Source: JAEINY01 sp942490535 (GTDB lineage Bacteria; Bacteroidota; Bacteroidia; Bacteroidales; Marinilabiliaceae). From it: 64,000 bases of DNA. The stretch is taken from the NCBI GenBank assembly GCA_942490535.1, contig CALNXQ010000008.1, positions 682,001 through 746,000 on the forward strand, in the 5' to 3' direction. Under the pieces are notes generated by a model. The model made no database searches. It saw only the letters and a list, made by a program, of their open reading frames with translations, and was not told where the DNA came from. This document shows positions 1 through 9,500 of the stretch, piece by piece. Made by a program: the position numbers and the translations under genes. The first letter of the stretch is position 1; each line of letters starts with the position of its first letter.

Positions 1-2
1 TG

Positions 3-1556
3 AATACAGCACAAGCCATTACCACCGGACTCATCTTCTCATTGTCCTCCACGGCCATTGTGCTGCAAACCCTGACAGAAAAAAAACGCCTTCAGACACG
101 CGCCGGCCAATACAGCTTTGCCGTTTTGTTGTTGCAGGACATCATGGTCATCCCCATCCTGGCCATCCTGGCTCTCTTTGCCAACCAGGTGGTGACCGAT
201 GCGATCGCTACCGAAACAACGAATACCTACATATATGGCGGTCAGGGATGGCAACGCCTGTTGTTAATCATCTCCATGGTGGGAATCATCATCGTAGGCG
301 GTCGCTTCCTGGCCCGTTTCGCGTTCCGTTTTATTGCGGAGTCCGGCTTGCGCGAAATCTTCACTGCATCGGCCCTGCTGCTGGTCATTGGGATATCCCT
401 GGCCATGAGTTACGTGGGATTATCACCTGCCCTCGGATCCTTTTTAGCAGGCGTAGTCCTAGCCAATAACGAGTATCGCCACGAATTGGAAAGTAACCTG
501 GAGCCCTTCAAAGGATTATTGCTTGGAGTATTTTTTATTTCTGTGGGAGCCAGCATTGACTTTACCCTACTAATGAATCATCCCTTGCTCATCTTTTCAA
601 TTTTAGGGGCTTTGATCCTCATCAAACTAACCGTCTTATTTTTTCTGGGACGCGCATTCAAACTGAAGCCTTCCCAGAACATGTTTTTTACCTTCGGCCT
701 GGCACAAGCTGGTGAATTTGGTTTTGTCCTCATCTCCTTTGCCTCTCAAAATGCCATATACGATACCTTCACATCCGGCATTCTCCTCATTGTTGTAGCC
801 TTGTCCATGTTATTGACACCCCTTTTGTTTATTGTCAATGAAAAATGGATCCAGCCCTACTATAATAAAACGAAAGAGCATGTCGAAGATGCCATTGAAG
901 AGAATGGCAATCCGGTGATTATAGCCGGTTTTGGACGTCTGGGCATGGTGCTGGGCCGCTTTCTAAATGCCAATGGCATTAAAGCAACCATTCTGGATAA
1001 TAACCCACACAATGTACAGTACCTTAAAAAATTTGGTTATAAAGTGTATTATGGGGATGTGACCCGCGCTGCCCTGCTGGAATCAGCCGGCATCATGAAT
1101 GCCAAAGTCCTGGTCATGGCCATGGGGGATCGGGAACAGATCAATCAATTGGTCGTCCTGGCTCAGGAAAAATATCCCCATGTCAGACTCATTGTACGAG
1201 CCGTTGATATTGCCCATGCCCTGGAACTTCAAAACAAAGGAGTGCAGGCACAACGACAGGAAACCTTTGAAACAGCTGTTGAACTGGGAGCTGATACCCT
1301 TCAGGCCCTCGGGATGGATGGGTATCGATCCAAACGCCTGGCCAATACATTTAAATATCTGGATAAAAAATTCATGCTCAACCTGCAAAAACGATTTGGG
1401 GAGGATGATCCCCACTTCATTATGGAAACCCGAAAATTCTCCGAACACCTGGAAAATATTCTCCTGTTGCAACAAAAGCATCCGGGAACTGACTTTGACT
1501 GTGCCTGGGATAAGGCATCACTGATTGAAGAGGCTGAAACCAAAGCCTCCAAATAA
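3..1556 (+). CDS. KefB/CPA2-type cation:proton antiporter with TrkA-N domain, 5' truncated
   Basis: Inner-membrane monovalent cation/proton antiporter of the CPA2 (KefB/KefC) family. The frame is open to the window edge and the residues before the first TTG still fit the family (an LSSTAIVLQTL stretch), so the start lies upstream. About the first 280 residues are hydrophobic antiporter helices, including the PALGSFLAGVVLANNEYRHE region typical of the family. A cytoplasmic Rossmann RCK/TrkA-N domain follows, opening with VIIAGFGRLG (GxGxxG nucleotide-binding loop), and then a charged tail. In this family the Rossmann domain gates potassium efflux in response to ligands such as NAD(H) or glutathione adducts; the actual ion and ligand here are unknown. 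It stands alone on its strand, with small membrane-protein genes downstream. Confidence 0.92.
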   Translation, partial: NTAQAITTGLIFSLSSTAIVLQTLTEKKRLQTRAGQYSFAVLLLQDIMVIPILAILALFANQVVTDAIATETTNTYIYGGQGWQRLLLIISMVGIIIVGGRFLARFAFRFIAESGLREIFTASALLLVIGISLAMSYVGLSPALGSFLAGVVLANNEYRHELESNLEPFKGLLLGVFFISVGASIDFTLLMNHPLLIFSILGALILIKLTVLFFLGRAFKLKPSQNMFFTFGLAQAGEFGFVLISFASQNAIYDTFTSGILLIVVALSMLLTPLLFIVNEKWIQPYYNKTKEHVEDAIEENGNPVIIAGFGRLGMVLGRFLNANGIKATILDNNPHNVQYLKKFGYKVYYGDVTRAALLESAGIMNAKVLVMAMGDREQINQLVVLAQEKYPHVRLIVRAVDIAHALELQNKGVQAQRQETFETAVELGADTLQALGMDGYRSKRLANTFKYLDKKFMLNLQKRFGEDDPHFIMETRKFSEHLENILLLQQKHPGTDFDCAWDKASLIEEAETKASK

Positions 1557-1613
1557 CTACACCCCACTTACAACCAATCCATTACAATGACTAAAGATTG
1601 CTAAAGATTGAAA

Positions 1614-1629
1614 TGGCACAATATTTGTT
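1614..1629 (+). promoter_or_regulatory. Candidate sigma-54 promoter
   Basis: TGGCAC-N5-TTGTT matches the sigma-54 consensus TGGCAC-N5-TTGCW at every position but one. GG and the following GT are exactly 10 bp apart, the spacing required for -24/-12 elements; the mismatch is C to T at -12. It lies 38 bp before a small membrane-protein ORF. A sigma-54-dependent activator is encoded at 12,346-13,710, so the needed activator class exists in this genome. Direct evidence for use is lacking. Confidence 0.45.
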
Positions 1630-1630
1630 T

Positions 1631-1662
1631 CTCTCCTTTCAATATTTATTTTGAAAGGAGGG
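1631..1662 (+). promoter_or_regulatory. Hairpin that buries a Shine-Dalgarno sequence
   Basis: CTCCTTTCAA (1633-1642) and TTGAAAGGAG (1651-1660) form a perfect 10-bp inverted repeat with an 8-nt loop. Two more pairs (one G-U) can be added outward. The right arm contains the AAGGAGGGG ribosome binding site of the ORF starting at 1667, so in RNA the site would be double-stranded. This layout suggests translational control by temperature, ligand or an RNA-binding protein, or alternatively a terminator lacking a T-run. Confidence 0.5.
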
Positions 1663-1666
1663 GAAG

Positions 1667-1786
1667 ATGAAACGAAGAGAAAAAATCAATGAAAAAACCA
1701 TTGTGGTTGGCGGCATATTAGAATTCATCCTGACCATAGCTATTACTTTTTTACTGAGTCTGGTCATATATATTTCGTGGGTATAA
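1667..1786 (+). CDS. Small 39-aa single-span membrane protein
   Basis: ATG with an unusually strong Shine-Dalgarno (AAGGAGGGG) 6-7 nt upstream encodes 39 residues. A basic head (MKRREKINEK) is followed by one long hydrophobic segment from about residue 11 to the end. No known family is recognised. The head should stay cytoplasmic by the positive-inside rule. A second small protein at 1900-2013 has the same length and plan, with similar spacing of Ile-Val, Gly-Ile and Ala-Ile residues, so the two look like diverged duplicates. The sigma-54-like promoter and hairpin upstream suggest it is made only under a specific stress. Support is from signals and the duplicate, not from homology. Confidence 0.55.
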   Translation: MKRREKINEKTIVVGGILEFILTIAITFLLSLVIYISWV

Positions 1787-1899
1787 CTTTTTAGCACTGC
1801 TTTTTTTTAAAATGGAATATAGATTTAATATTCCCAAAAGGAAATACGCCTATTGCCCATCCCGGTTGTCTCTGCAATACCAAAGAGGGAAAACATGAG

Positions 1900-2013
1900 A
1901 TGATTCAAAAAAATAAATACAAAATCGTCATCGTATATGGCATTGTCGATATCATTCTATCACTTGCCATTGCTTTTTTCTCCATACACGTTTTGCTGAT
2001 CACTTTTTTTTAA
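1900..2013 (+). CDS. Small 37-aa single-span membrane protein, relative of the 1667 ORF
   Basis: Begins at the second of two overlapping ATGs (the first, at 1895, is followed at once by a stop) after a GAGGGA-type ribosome binding site. The 37 residues have a short basic head (MIQKNKYK) and a hydrophobic remainder with no Cys or Trp. The motif IV-x-Y-GIVDIIL-x-LAIAF parallels IVVGGILEF-IL-x-IAITF of the upstream 39-aa protein. Function is unknown. Candidate roles for such peptides are membrane stress sensing, toxin-like depolarisation or modulation of a membrane complex. Confidence 0.45.
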   Translation: MIQKNKYKIVIVYGIVDIILSLAIAFFSIHVLLITFF

Positions 2014-2182
2014 AATTGCAAAAATCATACAACACTTATTAGTAATGATTTTCAAAGCCAACTAAGAAAAATTTATTTTTTTTACTCTTTAACGTACGTC
2101 CATTTTCAGTTTCAGTTGTCGTATTAAGTTAGAGTGGTTTATTAAGCAGAATCAGAACTTTTACAATTAAGACGATTGGAAC

Positions 2183-3007
2183 ATGAGTAATTCAATTTCA
2201 CCAAAGGCAGATATTGAAGCAGGTGCACAGATAGGTAAGAATGTGACCATTGAAGCCTTCGTAAAGATATCTAAAGACGTAGTGATTGGAGACGGAACCT
2301 GGGTTGGTGCAAACGCCACAATATACAATGGCGCCAGAATTGGTCAAAACTGTCAGATATTTCCAGGAGCTGTTATTTCAGCCATCCCACAAGATTTAAA
2401 ATACAAAGGCGAAGAAACATTTGTTGAAATAGGCGATCACACCACCATACGCGAGTGCGTGACCATCAATAAAGGGACAGCCGCAAAAAAGGTAACAAAA
2501 ATTGGCAATCATTGCTTATTGATGGCCTACGCACATGTGGGGCATGATGCACTGATGGGCAACCATGTGATTCTGGCCAATAATGTGATGGTAGCCGGTG
2601 AAGTGGAGATAGGTGACTGGGCCGTTATTGGTGGTGGGTCAGGTATTCATCAATTTTGCCGCATCGGTGAACACGCCATGGTTTCCGGCATGAGCGGCGT
2701 GCTATCAGACATTCCGCCGTTCACCAAAGTGGCCGGCATTCCCTGCATTTACCAGGGCATCAACTACATTGGCTTAAAAAGACGCGGATTCGCCAAAGAA
2801 CAGATCGATACCATTCATGAATTTTATCGCCTTTTCTTCCAGGAAGCATTCAATACGTCGCAAGCGGTAGCCCACATTGAATTAAACTACCCGGCCTCTG
2901 AAGAACGCGACATTATTATCAGCTTTGTTAAAGCATCGTCCCGAGGCATTATTGGATCCGGACAGAAGCAGAAACAAGCAGCTAAAGTGGATAATTCAGT
3001 CGGTTAG
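2183..3007 (+). CDS. lpxA: LpxA, acyl-ACP--UDP-N-acetylglucosamine O-acyltransferase
   Basis: Catalyses the first step of lipid A synthesis in the cytoplasm: transfer of a 3-hydroxyacyl chain from acyl carrier protein to the 3-OH of UDP-GlcNAc. The 274 residues begin with hexapeptide repeats ([I/V]GxxxxI) of a left-handed beta helix. DLKYKGEETFVEIGD and IRECVTINKGTA match the E. coli enzyme closely. AHVGHDA supplies His121, equivalent to the catalytic His125 of E. coli. The C-terminal helical region ends in a short extra tail (IGSGQKQKQAAKVDNSVG), making it slightly longer than the usual 255-262 residues. In many Bacteroidota lpxA is next to lpxD and lpxC; here it stands alone, followed by a terminator. 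Confidence 0.95.
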   Translation: MSNSISPKADIEAGAQIGKNVTIEAFVKISKDVVIGDGTWVGANATIYNGARIGQNCQIFPGAVISAIPQDLKYKGEETFVEIGDHTTIRECVTINKGTAAKKVTKIGNHCLLMAYAHVGHDALMGNHVILANNVMVAGEVEIGDWAVIGGGSGIHQFCRIGEHAMVSGMSGVLSDIPPFTKVAGIPCIYQGINYIGLKRRGFAKEQIDTIHEFYRLFFQEAFNTSQAVAHIELNYPASEERDIIISFVKASSRGIIGSGQKQKQAAKVDNSVG

Positions 3008-3033
3008 ACCATAATCATATGTAAAGAAAAACG

Positions 3034-3066
3034 AGCTGCATCCATTTAAGATGCGGCTTTATTTAC
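3034..3066 (+). terminator. Rho-independent terminator after lpxA
   Basis: AGCTGCATC (3034-3042) pairs with GATGCGGCT (3050-3058), a 9-bp stem with one G-U pair and a 7-nt loop, followed by TTTATTTA. It lies 27 nt after the lpxA stop. Confidence 0.7.
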
Positions 3067-3235
3067 GCTTAGACTAACCGTAAAATAATTTCATGTAGTC
3101 ACAGATATAATTTTCCCCATCCGTCACTTAAAAGCGCATTTATATAACGGCGAGAATATTGAAGAACTCTGAACCTTTGCGGTATTTTATTGCTTTGTTA
3201 TCATGCCAAGAATGGAAACTGTTGTGTATGCCATA

Positions 3236-3269
3236 GCCGTTCACTCCACCATTTAGGCCGTTCACTCCA
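3236..3269 (+). repeat. Two copies of a 13-bp motif (GCCGTTCACTCCA)
   Basis: GCCGTTCACTCCA occurs at 3236-3248 and again at 3257-3269, two helical turns apart (21 bp), in the 320-bp gap before the TolC-like gene. A 12-bp copy recurs at 4749-4760, in front of the next gene of the efflux cluster. The arrangement suits a regulator binding site, or a dispersed repeat. Apart from this and the lpxA terminator I see nothing else definable in 3008-3327. Confidence 0.4.
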
Positions 3270-3327
3270 AATCACTTCTCTTCCCCGTGATGGATGCCGT
3301 TCCTTTGACTCAAAATTGAAACGAGTC

Positions 3328-4677
3328 ATGAAACGAATCATTTATCTCCTTGCGCTGACATTTTTTACGGCATCTGCATTTGCGCAAAATCCAGTATTGG
3401 ATCAATATGTAGAGTTAGGCATTAAGAGTAACCTGGTATTGAAGCAAAAAGAACTGGCTCACCAGGGAGCAATTGCCAAACTCAAAGAAGCACGTGGCCT
3501 CTTCCTGCCGGAAGTAAGCTTAAACGCACGCTACACGATGTCACGCGGCGGGCGCTCCTTTGAATTACCGCTGGGCGATATGATGAACCCGGTTTATAGA
3601 TCCCTCAATGATCTGACCGGTTCAAACTTCCCCATGCTGGAAAATCAAACCTCTTATTTTCAGCCGGAGGAAGAACAAGAAACGAAGCTATCCCTGGTGC
3701 AACCAGTGTTTAACCGTTCCATCTACCTGAATAAGCAAATTCAAAAAGAAGGCGTGGGCATGAGCGAAGCCGAGCTGCATCGCTACCGGGAGACACTGGT
3801 TTATCAGATCAAAGAAGCCTATTACAATGTGCTGAAAAGTGAGAAAATTGTAGAGCTGGTACAATCCACCAAAGAACTGGTGAACGAAAACCTGAGAGTG
3901 AGTCAAAAACTTTTTGACAACGATGTGGTGACCAAAGAATCCGTATTACGTTCCAAAACAGAAGTCAATAAAGTAGCCCTCAACGAGACAGAGGCTTTAA
4001 AGAGCCATCAATTAGCCATCGGTTACCTCAACTTCTTACTGAACCGCCCTTTAGATGAATCCATCGACACCCAAGCCACCACTGAATTAACGCCATCGCT
4101 GAATCAGCTACAGCTAGCTGATCAGGCCATTGATAACCGGGCGGAATTGAAATTAATGGATCACCAGATTACCAGTCTGGACTTATTGGCCAAAACCAAT
4201 CGCGCCGCTAACATCCCCAACCTGACCTTGGCGGCCGATTACGGTTACCTGGGTGAAAGCTATCAATTCGATTCGGATCACGACCTTTTCACCAGCTCGC
4301 TGGTCCTTAACTGGACCCTCTTCAAAGGCAGTGTCAACAAGCACAAACGTCAGCAAGCACTCATTCAAAAACAACAAGCCCAGCTGGCCAAAGCCGACCT
4401 GACCAATCACATCCGACTGGAAGTAAAAGAGAGTGTATTGGAATTGAAGCGCCAGCAAATCAACATTGAATTGAGTGATACACAAAGTCGTGAATCACGG
4501 GAAGCCTACAAAATAATCGAAAAGAAATACCGCTTAGGCGAATCCTCTCTGATTGAATTGATGGATGCCCGCACCAGCATGACTGAAGCGGAATTTGCCT
4601 TCATCATCAGCCGGTTTGATTATTTGGTGAGCATCGCCAATCTGGAATATACGACGGCTTCAAGCCTGCTCCCCTAA
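3328..4677 (+). CDS. TolC-family outer-membrane efflux protein
   Basis: Outer-membrane channel of a tripartite efflux pump. The ATG at 3328 is chosen because it begins a good signal peptide (MKRIIYLLALTFFTASAFAQ, cleavage after AFA); the frame runs further upstream without coding character. The mature protein of about 430 residues has the duplicated outer-membrane efflux (OEP) helices with heptad-like Leu/Ala/Gln repeats and ends in the typical ESSLIELMDARTSMTEAE segment. It heads a same-strand cluster with a membrane fusion protein and an RND pump. The 193-bp gap to the next gene holds a third copy of the GTTCACTCCA motif, so the second gene may have its own promoter. Confidence 0.92.
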   Translation: MKRIIYLLALTFFTASAFAQNPVLDQYVELGIKSNLVLKQKELAHQGAIAKLKEARGLFLPEVSLNARYTMSRGGRSFELPLGDMMNPVYRSLNDLTGSNFPMLENQTSYFQPEEEQETKLSLVQPVFNRSIYLNKQIQKEGVGMSEAELHRYRETLVYQIKEAYYNVLKSEKIVELVQSTKELVNENLRVSQKLFDNDVVTKESVLRSKTEVNKVALNETEALKSHQLAIGYLNFLLNRPLDESIDTQATTELTPSLNQLQLADQAIDNRAELKLMDHQITSLDLLAKTNRAANIPNLTLAADYGYLGESYQFDSDHDLFTSSLVLNWTLFKGSVNKHKRQQALIQKQQAQLAKADLTNHIRLEVKESVLELKRQQINIELSDTQSRESREAYKIIEKKYRLGESSLIELMDARTSMTEAEFAFIISRFDYLVSIANLEYTTASSLLP

Positions 4678-4748
4678 CCTGAAAAAGCCAGAAAGTAGCA
4701 AGTAATAAGACACAAGTATCAAGATATTTAAAGAACCTAAAAAAAAAC

Positions 4749-4760
4749 CCGTTCACTCCA
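4749..4760 (+). repeat. Third copy of the CCGTTCACTCCA motif
   Basis: Exact 12-bp match to the two motifs at 3236 and 3257, here 111 bp before the membrane fusion protein gene. Shared placement in front of two genes of one pump suggests a common regulator site, but a dispersed repeat is equally possible. Confidence 0.35.
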
Positions 4761-4870
4761 TTTATGAGCAGGCTCATTCCCATTCAGTGGATTTTAACCG
4801 CATCAAGACCTGATATTTGTCCTATCAATTTAACTCAAAAACAAAATAGTAACCATCTAATATAACAACC

Positions 4871-5962
4871 ATGAATGCATTCAATTTATCTCAAACCAGA
4901 AGAAAAATCACCCTGTGGTTTTTGTACCTCTCTGTTGGAGCTATTTTAGTGGTTCTCGTACAAAGTTGCACCCAACTGGCTGCAGAAACAAAAAATCAAG
5001 ATGAACCTGAAGTAGCTATCCCGGTAAAAACAGCGACCATCCGATCGGTTGAAATGGCCATCCCCATCCGCATATCCGGTACCGTTTCACCGGTTCAGGA
5101 GAGCCGCCTAAGTTTCAAAACAGGTGGTATCATCAAATCCATCAGGGTCAATGAAGGCGATCGGGTGAAAGCAGGATCGGTATTAGCCACCCTTAACCTG
5201 GCAGAAATACAAGCACAAGTATTGCAAGCCCGCGTGGGCGTGGAGAAATCACAGCGCGATTTCAACAGGGCTTCGGCCCTTTACCGCGATACTGTGGGTA
5301 CCCTGGAACGTCTGCAGAATGCAGCCACCGCCCTGGAAATGTCCAAAGCCAATTTAGTGGTGTCGGAGCACAATTTGAAATACTCCACCATCACTGCCCC
5401 AACAGATGGGATCATCCTTCAAAAGTTTGTGGAAGAAAATGAATTAGCCACACCCGGTACGCCTGTTCTTTACTTCGCGGCTTCTAATAAACAGTGGATT
5501 TTAAAAGTAGGATTAACCGATAAAGATGTGGTGCGGGTTCAACCCGGTGATCCAGCCAACATCTCACTGGATGCCTGGCCCAATGAAGCCCTGAAAGGCG
5601 CGGTCTCACAAATTGGTGATGCCCCCAATGCGATGACCGGTTTATACACCGTTGAAATCACCGTAAACACGAAACACTTAACGGTTAAACCCGGTTTCTT
5701 TGCCCGTGCGGAAATCACCCCATCCCTAAAAAAATCATACACCTTAGTTCCCATGAGTGCATTGCAAGAAGGTCTTGGTGATCAAGCGGGTATTTTCACC
5801 GTTAACGCCAACCAGCGCCTGCACAAGGAAACCATTCGGGTGGATGAGATATTCAATGATGAACTGGCCCTCTCCAACCGGCCTGAGTTAAATGGCAAAG
5901 AAGTTGTGATTGAACACGGGAAAGAGCTCAGAAATAACCAAACAGTCAACGTCCTCAATTAA
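4871..5962 (+). CDS. RND efflux periplasmic adaptor (membrane fusion protein)
   Basis: HlyD/AcrA-type adaptor that bridges the inner-membrane RND pump and the TolC channel. The N-terminus has one hydrophobic segment (residues 15-35) ending VQSC at a possible lipoprotein cleavage site. A biotinyl-lipoyl half-motif follows (FKTGGIIKSIRVNEGDRVKAGSVL), then a helical hairpin (residues 110-160), the second lipoyl half (TITAPTDGIIL) and beta-barrel domains. The length, 363 residues, is typical. The stop is 7 nt before the flavodoxin-fold gene, so the two are likely co-translated. Confidence 0.93.
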   Translation: MNAFNLSQTRRKITLWFLYLSVGAILVVLVQSCTQLAAETKNQDEPEVAIPVKTATIRSVEMAIPIRISGTVSPVQESRLSFKTGGIIKSIRVNEGDRVKAGSVLATLNLAEIQAQVLQARVGVEKSQRDFNRASALYRDTVGTLERLQNAATALEMSKANLVVSEHNLKYSTITAPTDGIILQKFVEENELATPGTPVLYFAASNKQWILKVGLTDKDVVRVQPGDPANISLDAWPNEALKGAVSQIGDAPNAMTGLYTVEITVNTKHLTVKPGFFARAEITPSLKKSYTLVPMSALQEGLGDQAGIFTVNANQRLHKETIRVDEIFNDELALSNRPELNGKEVVIEHGKELRNNQTVNVLN

Positions 5963-5969
5963 ACCACCC

Positions 5970-6548
5970 ATGAAAAACATACTCATCATCAATGCCCATC
6001 CCGATAAAGAAAGCCTTTGCACCGAACTGGCTTTAAATTATCAAAGCGGCGCTGAAGCAGCCGGGGCCAGATGTAAATTGGTGCACCTCATCGACCTACA
6101 ATTCGACCCCATCTTAAGACAGGGTTACCGCCAGGTGATGCCCCTGGAGCCCGACTTGCTGAAAATGCAACAAGACCTGTTTGCGGCCGATCACCTGGTC
6201 ATGATCTACCCCAATTGGTGGGGCACCTACCCGGCGCTGCTAAAAGGGTTTATCGACCGCATGTTCCTGCCTGGTTTTGCCTTTAAATTCAAGGAAAAAT
6301 CCGTCTTCCGGGAAAAGCTACTGACCGATAAAACAGCCCGACTCATTGTTACCATGGATACACCGGCCTGGTATTATTCATTGATCTATAAACAACCCGG
6401 TCATCGTTCCATGAAAAAAGGCATCCTTGAATTCGCGGGTATCAAGCCGGTTAAAATCACCTCTTTCAGTCCTGTGAAATCAGCTACGCCACAGCAACGC
6501 AGCAAATGGCTGGCAAAGGTCAACAAACTGGGATTCAATCAAAATTAA
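5970..6548 (+). CDS. Flavodoxin-fold NAD(P)H:quinone reductase-like protein
   Basis: 192-residue flavoprotein of the Flavodoxin_2 family (MdaB/KefF/NQO1 relatives), which transfers two electrons from NAD(P)H to quinones or other electrophiles. The start at 5970 is chosen because MKNILIINAHPDKES is the canonical first strand and FMN/FAD phosphate loop of the family. IYPNWWGTYPALLKGFIDRM matches the conserved flavin/quinone-site segment. Gene position is odd: it is squeezed between the adaptor (7-nt gap) and RND pump (37-nt gap) genes of one pump. A role in reducing or detoxifying the same redox-active compounds the pump exports is an inference. KefF-type regulation of the antiporter at the window start is a remoter possibility. 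Confidence 0.85.
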   Translation: MKNILIINAHPDKESLCTELALNYQSGAEAAGARCKLVHLIDLQFDPILRQGYRQVMPLEPDLLKMQQDLFAADHLVMIYPNWWGTYPALLKGFIDRMFLPGFAFKFKEKSVFREKLLTDKTARLIVTMDTPAWYYSLIYKQPGHRSMKKGILEFAGIKPVKITSFSPVKSATPQQRSKWLAKVNKLGFNQN

Positions 6549-6585
6549 CCATTCATAATTGTCCACTATCAATTAATCATTAAGA

Positions 6586-9500
6586 ATGAAACTTCCTCGC
6601 TTAGCCATTCATAATTACCAGTTTACGCTCGTACTGGTTGCCCTGGTCTCCATCATGGGTCTGGTCTCCTACCTCACCATGCCCAAATCAGAGGACCCGT
6701 ATGTCCAATACAAAGCTTCCTCCATCCTGGTGGTTAATCCGGGCGCTTCACCTGAAGATATGGAAACACTGGTGGTCAAACCCATCGAAGAAGCCGTTAA
6801 TGAACTGGAAAATATTAAGAACATAAAAACGGAAATCACCAATGGCGTGGCTTCCTTTTTCATCGAATTTGAATACGGCATTGACTACGATAATAAACAC
6901 CGGGAGATTGTTCAGAAAGTGAACGAGCTCAATGGCGAACTGCCCGAAACCATTGTGCGCATGGAGGTGGAGCAACCGTCCATCTTAGATGTCAGCATCA
7001 TGCAATTGGCAATAACTTCATCGGATGCATCACCGGCCCAACTGAAAAAAACAGCCGAAGACCTGAAGCAAAAACTGGAAAGCACACCTGGCGTGCGGGC
7101 CGTTAAGCTGGAAGCAGAGCAAGATCTGGAGATTCAAATTGAATGTGATCTGGAGAAGATGGCCCACTACCGCTTGTCATTGGGGCAAATCATGCTGATC
7201 GTGCAAAATCTCAACCGCAGCATCCCCGGTGGTAGTGTGGACATTGGTAACAAGCAGTTCAATGTGTTATCCAGTGGCTTATACGATGATCTGGACGCCA
7301 TACGCAATACGGTGATCACCAGCGGCAGCAATCAACTTATCAAACTTAAAGAAATTGCCACAGTAAGCTTTGATTACGAGAAAAGAGATGCCTTTGCCAC
7401 ACATGATGGCCAGGCAGCAGTGTGGTTATCGGTTCAGCAAAAGAAGGGCATGAACATCTATGACGTCACTCAGCGACTGGATGAGCGCATTGCGGGTTTC
7501 TCCACTCAACTGCCGGCCGATGTATCCATTGTACCCGTCTTTAAACAAGCCGACAGTGTGAAACACCGGCTGGGTCAATTTAGTTCCAGCTTTTTGCAAG
7601 GTATTTTATTCGTTGGTGTGATTGTACTCATCGCTGTGGGCTTCCGCGCCTCCATCGTCGTAATGCTATCCATCCCACTCTCCATACTAACCGGGATTGG
7701 ACTCATTGATGTATCGGGATTTGGCTTGCAACAAATGTCCATCGCCGGTCTGATCATCGCCCTGGGCATGTTGGTCGACAACAGTATTGCCATTGTGGAG
7801 AACATTTACCGCTTCATCAAAAAAGGATTATCACCCCTTGAAGCCGCCGTGAAAGGCGCTTCGGAGATCGGACTGGCTTTGATCAGTTCCACAGCCACCA
7901 CCGTTTTGGCCTTTGCGCCCATGCTGATGATGGGTAATGATGTGGGTGATTTCATCAAGAGCATGATCCTCATCGTGATTTTCACACTCCTGGCCTCACT
8001 GGTCATCGCTCTCACCTTTGCGCCGTTTATCAGCAGCCGGGTATTGAAGAAAAAGAAAGCGCGTCAAAAAACCGCGCCATTGGATCGTTTCATCGAAAAC
8101 TACTATCAGAAATGGGTGAAAGGCGCTATACGCCGACCGGTGATGACCATCATTGCGGCCCTTGTGATTTTCTTCGGCTCCGTCTCACTCATGCCGTTTA
8201 TTGGCGTGAGTTTCTTCCCCAAGGCTGAAAAAAACCAACTGCTCATCAATGTGATTACACCCGAAGGCAGTAACCTGGACCATACGTCCAAAGCCATCTC
8301 TTATGTGGAAAGTGTGCTGGCCAACTATTCCAACATCCAACAGGTAGCAGCCACTGCCGGCGAAGGCAATCCACAGGTATATTATAACATGATGGTCTCT
8401 ACCCCGGCGGTAAACAAAGGACAGTTATTGGCCATACTGGATGATTATGATCCGGATGAGATGACCAGGCTCATCAAGGAATTACGAACTACTTTTGAAA
8501 CCTACAGCGGCGCCCGCATCGAAGTGAAAGAGTTTGCACAAGGGCCACCGGTGAACTTCCCCATTGAAGTGCGGTTGTTCTCGGATGACCTGGAGCAGTT
8601 GAGAACCATTGCCGGTGATGTGGAGCAGTTTGTGCGTCAAACACCTGGTGCCATTAACATTAATAATCCCTTAGCCGAGGATCAAACCGCCTTGAAGGTC
8701 AAAATCAACTACGAAAAGGCCGGTATGCTGGGCATTCATATCATTGATATCGATTTAGCCGTACGCGCCGCCGTGAATGGTCTCAACATTGGTTCGTTTC
8801 AGGACGAGCTGGGGGATAAATATGACCTGGTGCTGCAATCGAGCATGGTGGGAACTCCGGAGATACCAGCCCTGGACCGCATCTTCATCACCTCACAGCA
8901 GGGCGGACAAATCCCCTTGTCGCAAGTGGCCGATATTGTGTTTGATAAAACCATCAAACGCATTGATCACTATGACCTGGAACGTTACATCATTCTGTCG
9001 GCCGATGTGGATGAGTCGGAGATGAGTATTGCACAGATCACGTCTGTCATTGAAGAAAAACTAAACGGCTATGACTTCCCCCCAGGTGCCTCGTTCAGCA
9101 TGGGTGGAGAGCAGGAAAGCCGGGACGAAAGCTTTGGTGGCTTAGGACAAGCCTTACTCGTGGCGCTGCTGGGAATTTTTGCCGTACTGGTCTTGCAATT
9201 CCGTTCCTTTAGTCAGCCGCTGATCATCTTTTCGGCCATTCCACTCTCTATCTCCGGTGCTTTTGTGGCCCTGCTCATTACGGGCTACTCGGTCTCCTTC
9301 ATGGCTTTTGTGGGCCTGACCAGTTTGATGGGCATTGTGATTAATTCGAGTATCATACTGGTGGATTACGCCAATCAAAAACGGCTGGAAGGGCTCCAGA
9401 CACTGGAAGCTATAACTGAAGCGGCCAAAACCCGTTTCACCCCCATCTTGCTCACCACCATCACCACGGTAGCCGGTCTGATGCCGCTCACCCTATCAGG

